22,490 nucleotides of DNA from Pleurobrachia bachei. Lineage: Eukaryota > Ctenophora > Tentaculata > Cydippida > Pleurobrachiidae. The notes under the pieces are model-generated. The model did not search any database. It was not told the origin of the DNA and was given only the letters and a program-made list of their open reading frames with translations. This document shows, in pieces, positions 20,136 to 22,490 of this stretch. Position 1 is the stretch's first letter. Each line of letters starts with the position of its first letter. The position numbers and the translations under genes are program-made. The stretch lies in contig AVPN01000749.1 of NCBI GenBank assembly GCA_000695325.1, positions 16,211-38,700 on the forward strand, written 5' to 3'.

Positions 20136-21331
20136 TGCGACTGCACCATCTTGCTATAACGTCAGAACCACCGCGAAGACTAGGGTGCACAAGGTGTTGC
20201 GAAGAACTATAACGTTACATATAATAGACCTTGAAGCAGGGGCATGTACAAATGTTCGATATACACCTCTAACTGTACTGTGAAGGATCACTGCCCGTGC
20301 TGAATACCGAACATGTGCAATAACAACCTACATTCTCACAGTAACATATGTATTATTTGGAGAGTCATGCAGCTGGCCCAAAATGGTCCCCTTTTCCTGG
20401 ACTTGGAATGCACTGGGGTCTGGGAGCTATCTGCAATCCAACCGTTTGCCGTTATTCTGTAGGAAAGAAGGGAGAGGGAAAAAGAGAGGGAGAGAGTACC
20501 AGTGAGAGTGTGTGAGGAGATCTCGGCTTAGTACAGCTAGTAGTTACGGTGCCACGTGTTTTTACCCATCCTATGATCGCTCTCTTATTTTGCTTTCTCA
20601 TATTCGCTCTCTAACTTTATCTTTAAATCTCTCGCTCACTCCCTCCCCCCCCTCATTGTCTATCCTGCACTCTCTATCTATCTCGCCCTATGTTATGTGA
20701 ACTGGTCTTTGTTCCTCACATTGGTCTTTTCCCTATAATAATTCCCATACATACACAGTAGAAAGGGGCATAATATCATCTGAGACTCTACACTTACTAT
20801 CCATAAACTGATCAAAGATATTTACTGGAATACCAAGATGACAACATATAATAGCACTAGATGCTTATGATTATGTTGAATGCTCTCTCTATATCACACT
20901 ATGATATATCAAAGATGATATTAGTAGGGATTGTATTAATATTAGTACAAATATCATATGATCTTTGCTGGAGATACTACTATGATAGATTGTCTAACAA
21001 TACCCACCTAATATGCTACAATTACACGTGATCCACACACCTAACATTAGTTGAAGGCAATCCTTGGTGCCCGGATACTGTCGAAGATATCTCCTCCAAC
21101 ATCGTCTCACTATCCCCATGATGAGGTGGTCTTGCTAGATATGTATGATGTTCCTGATCCTGATTATGTAGCTGGTGTCAATTCCTCCCAGGTCCCATAT
21201 ATCACAACTCTAATATAGGTCTGATATAGGGTTCAGTTGATATCCCAGCACTTTTGGTTGTTCAAGAACCCGTCAAGAAATGCAGATGTACAGTTACACA
21301 AGCAACACAAATATAGAAAGTTTCAATGTGT
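20136..21331. repeat. Tandem duplication 3, copy 2
   Basis: Matches copy 1 at an offset of 1,199 bp. The bases after its end (tgcgctg) share tgcg with the start of each copy (tgcgactg), a short microhomology at the junction. The open frame at 20512-20700 is the counterpart of the CT-tract frame and is not a gene. Confidence 0.93.
21186..21235. other. 50-bp patch, parallel complement of 19990-20039
   Basis: Starts tcccaggtcc and ends agggttca. It aligns with copy 1 as complement without reversal at 50 consecutive positions. The segment is not a mirror repeat, so a simple inversion would not give this result. Confidence 0.9.
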
Positions 21332-21578
21332 GCGCTGTTGGCAATTGCTATAACTGCTAATTAGTACCTAAAATGTATAGAAAAATGAATCAAACTGCTT
21401 GCAAGCTCACAGAGATGGAATTTACAATTTTACATCAACCACGTTTTTAGTTTGTTGTCAATGTCATCATGATGTTTCAACAACTACAACTTCTTAACTA
21501 ATTCACATTCAATCGGTTAGTGCGGTTGCTAGGAAAGAGGACCCTGATCTTCCATTGATATAACAGCTAGAAACTTAC
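21332..21578. other. Short unique non-coding stretch
   Basis: Nothing recognised; AT-rich sequence between duplication 3 and the exon-like segment at 21579. Confidence 0.35.
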
Positions 21579-21693
21579 AGATTCTCTTGACGGTTTTCTT
21601 TTCAATACTGGGGTTGGGAGGTTCATGTCCATTCGCGACAATGTCAATACCATCATCATATTCAGCTTCTTCTACAGTGTGATTCTTCAGCAT
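21579..21693 (-). other. Exon-like segment, possible N-terminal tail exon of a membrane protein
   Basis: ATG at 21693 (MLKNHTVEEAEYDDGIDIVA, then NGHEPPNPSIEKKTVKRI) opens 38 codons and ends at a strong GTAAGT donor in phase 1. The frame is open about 22 codons further upstream, to an acceptor-like ctaatccag, so it may be an internal exon. The hydrophilic acidic-then-basic tail would join in phase either to the membrane-helix exon at 18183 or to the sulfatase anchor exon at 12721. Function unknown. Confidence 0.4.
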
Positions 21694-22490
21694 CGGGGCA
21701 TCCACACCTCCTAGATAGGAGTGGGGATTTGGGTTATCAAAACTGGATTAGCAACCGAGAAGGATCGAGAAACACAAATCGAAGCCTTTGAAAGATGATG
21801 ATCGTTGTAACTCTGGGTCCTATGACGAAATGAGGGATTGATGGAGACTGAGCCAAGAGAGAGAAAGAGAGAGATAGTGGGGAAATGGGGAGAGATATTG
21901 TAGGGAAATGGAGAGAGAGAATGGAAGAAATGGGGGCGGGGGAGGACTGCAGGAGACGGTCTGCTCTTAGAGATGAAGATAACATTTAGATGTCTATCTC
22001 TTGGTGCAATTTATAATATCCAGCAAGGAAGAAAAGTGAGACAAAAGCTGAAGACCTCCTTGGTGCTAGGTCCTCAGAAGTTCTGAGTCAGTGGAGTGTG
22101 AACTAGAAAAGTGTGCTTTGAAATCTAAACTTTCAAATTATAAAACACAACAAAGGTAACATGATATACGGGGCCGTGGGGACATTGTATATATCGTAAC
22201 CGCTCCGTAATTGCGAAGCCTTTTTCGGGACTTCCCAGCCTCTTTTCTATAGGCCGGTGATTATCGTGCATATGGGGTGATTATAAATTTTAGAGATTAG
22301 AGGCTCACAACCGGTTGCAACCCCAGTTCTATCCTATATGGGTACGGGACTAAGGGTGTTAAGTCTTTTGAGAGGTTTATACTGTAACTACATGACTGGC
22401 GGCGACAGATTTCGTGACGATACGTTCAGATCGGGGCGGCATCGCCAGTCATGTAACTATACTACCAGCATGATTAGGTGGTGTACCAGG
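21694..22490. other. Right end of window; no gene called
   Basis: Contains a GA-rich tract (about 21845-21935) and an inverted repeat, tacatgactggcg at 22389-22401 with its reverse complement at 22443-22455 (41-nt loop). The minus-strand frame at 21737-21985 is the low-complexity reading of the GA tract. Confidence 0.4.

Noticed and set aside
1-22490. CRISPR arrays, tRNA or rRNA genes, LTR or LINE reading frames
   Set aside because: Looked for and not seen. There are no spaced short repeats, no tRNA box pairs, and no reverse-transcriptase, integrase or capsid-like frames.

Overview
The window is animal-type nuclear DNA. Genes are split by short GT-AG introns (about 120-350 bp, one of about 1.5 kb), lie far apart, and are surrounded by AT-rich non-coding DNA, microsatellites, fold-back elements and recent tandem duplications. 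The two gene families recognised (a rhodopsin-like 7TM receptor and an arylsulfatase B-type sulfatase) and the compact introns fit a non-vertebrate metazoan such as a sponge, placozoan or other marine invertebrate. I cannot name the species. No bacterial operon, CRISPR, tRNA, rRNA or retroelement was seen.

Layout, left to right. (1) 1-595: AT-rich 3' flank. (2) 596-2196, minus strand: a complete-looking five-exon 7TM receptor (351 aa, all splice phases agree). (3) 2445-5040: a GA microsatellite followed by a nearly identical non-coding tandem duplication (unit about 1.27 kb). (4) 5643-5806: a small TIR element. (5) 5872-9108: a second tandem duplication (about 1.6 kb) that copied the 3' end of the sulfatase gene; the outer copy holds a truncated, still open last exon. 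(6) 8806-14440, minus strand: a 12-exon arylsulfatase B-like gene (633 aa model) with an N-terminal cytoplasmic tail and signal anchor and the expected sulfatase active-site residues. (7) 14441-22490: mostly non-coding, with three weak minus-strand exon-like pieces (15956-16105, 18068-18183, 21579-21693), several fold-backs, and a third tandem duplication (18937-20135 / 20136-21331).

The most unusual observation is inside the third duplication. The two copies are almost identical except for a 50-bp patch (19990-20039 versus 21186-21235). There, copy 2 is the base-by-base complement of copy 1 read in the SAME direction, not the reverse complement. Ordinary inversion, gene conversion or mutation does not produce this. 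It is either a sequence or assembly artefact or an event of unknown mechanism.

Both main genes lie on the minus strand. Their predicted products act in the secretory/surface compartment (a receptor, and a membrane-anchored hydrolase of sulfated glycans), but nothing in the sequence links them functionally. Exon models were built by hand from splice consensus, phase continuity and family motifs. RNA-seq was not available.
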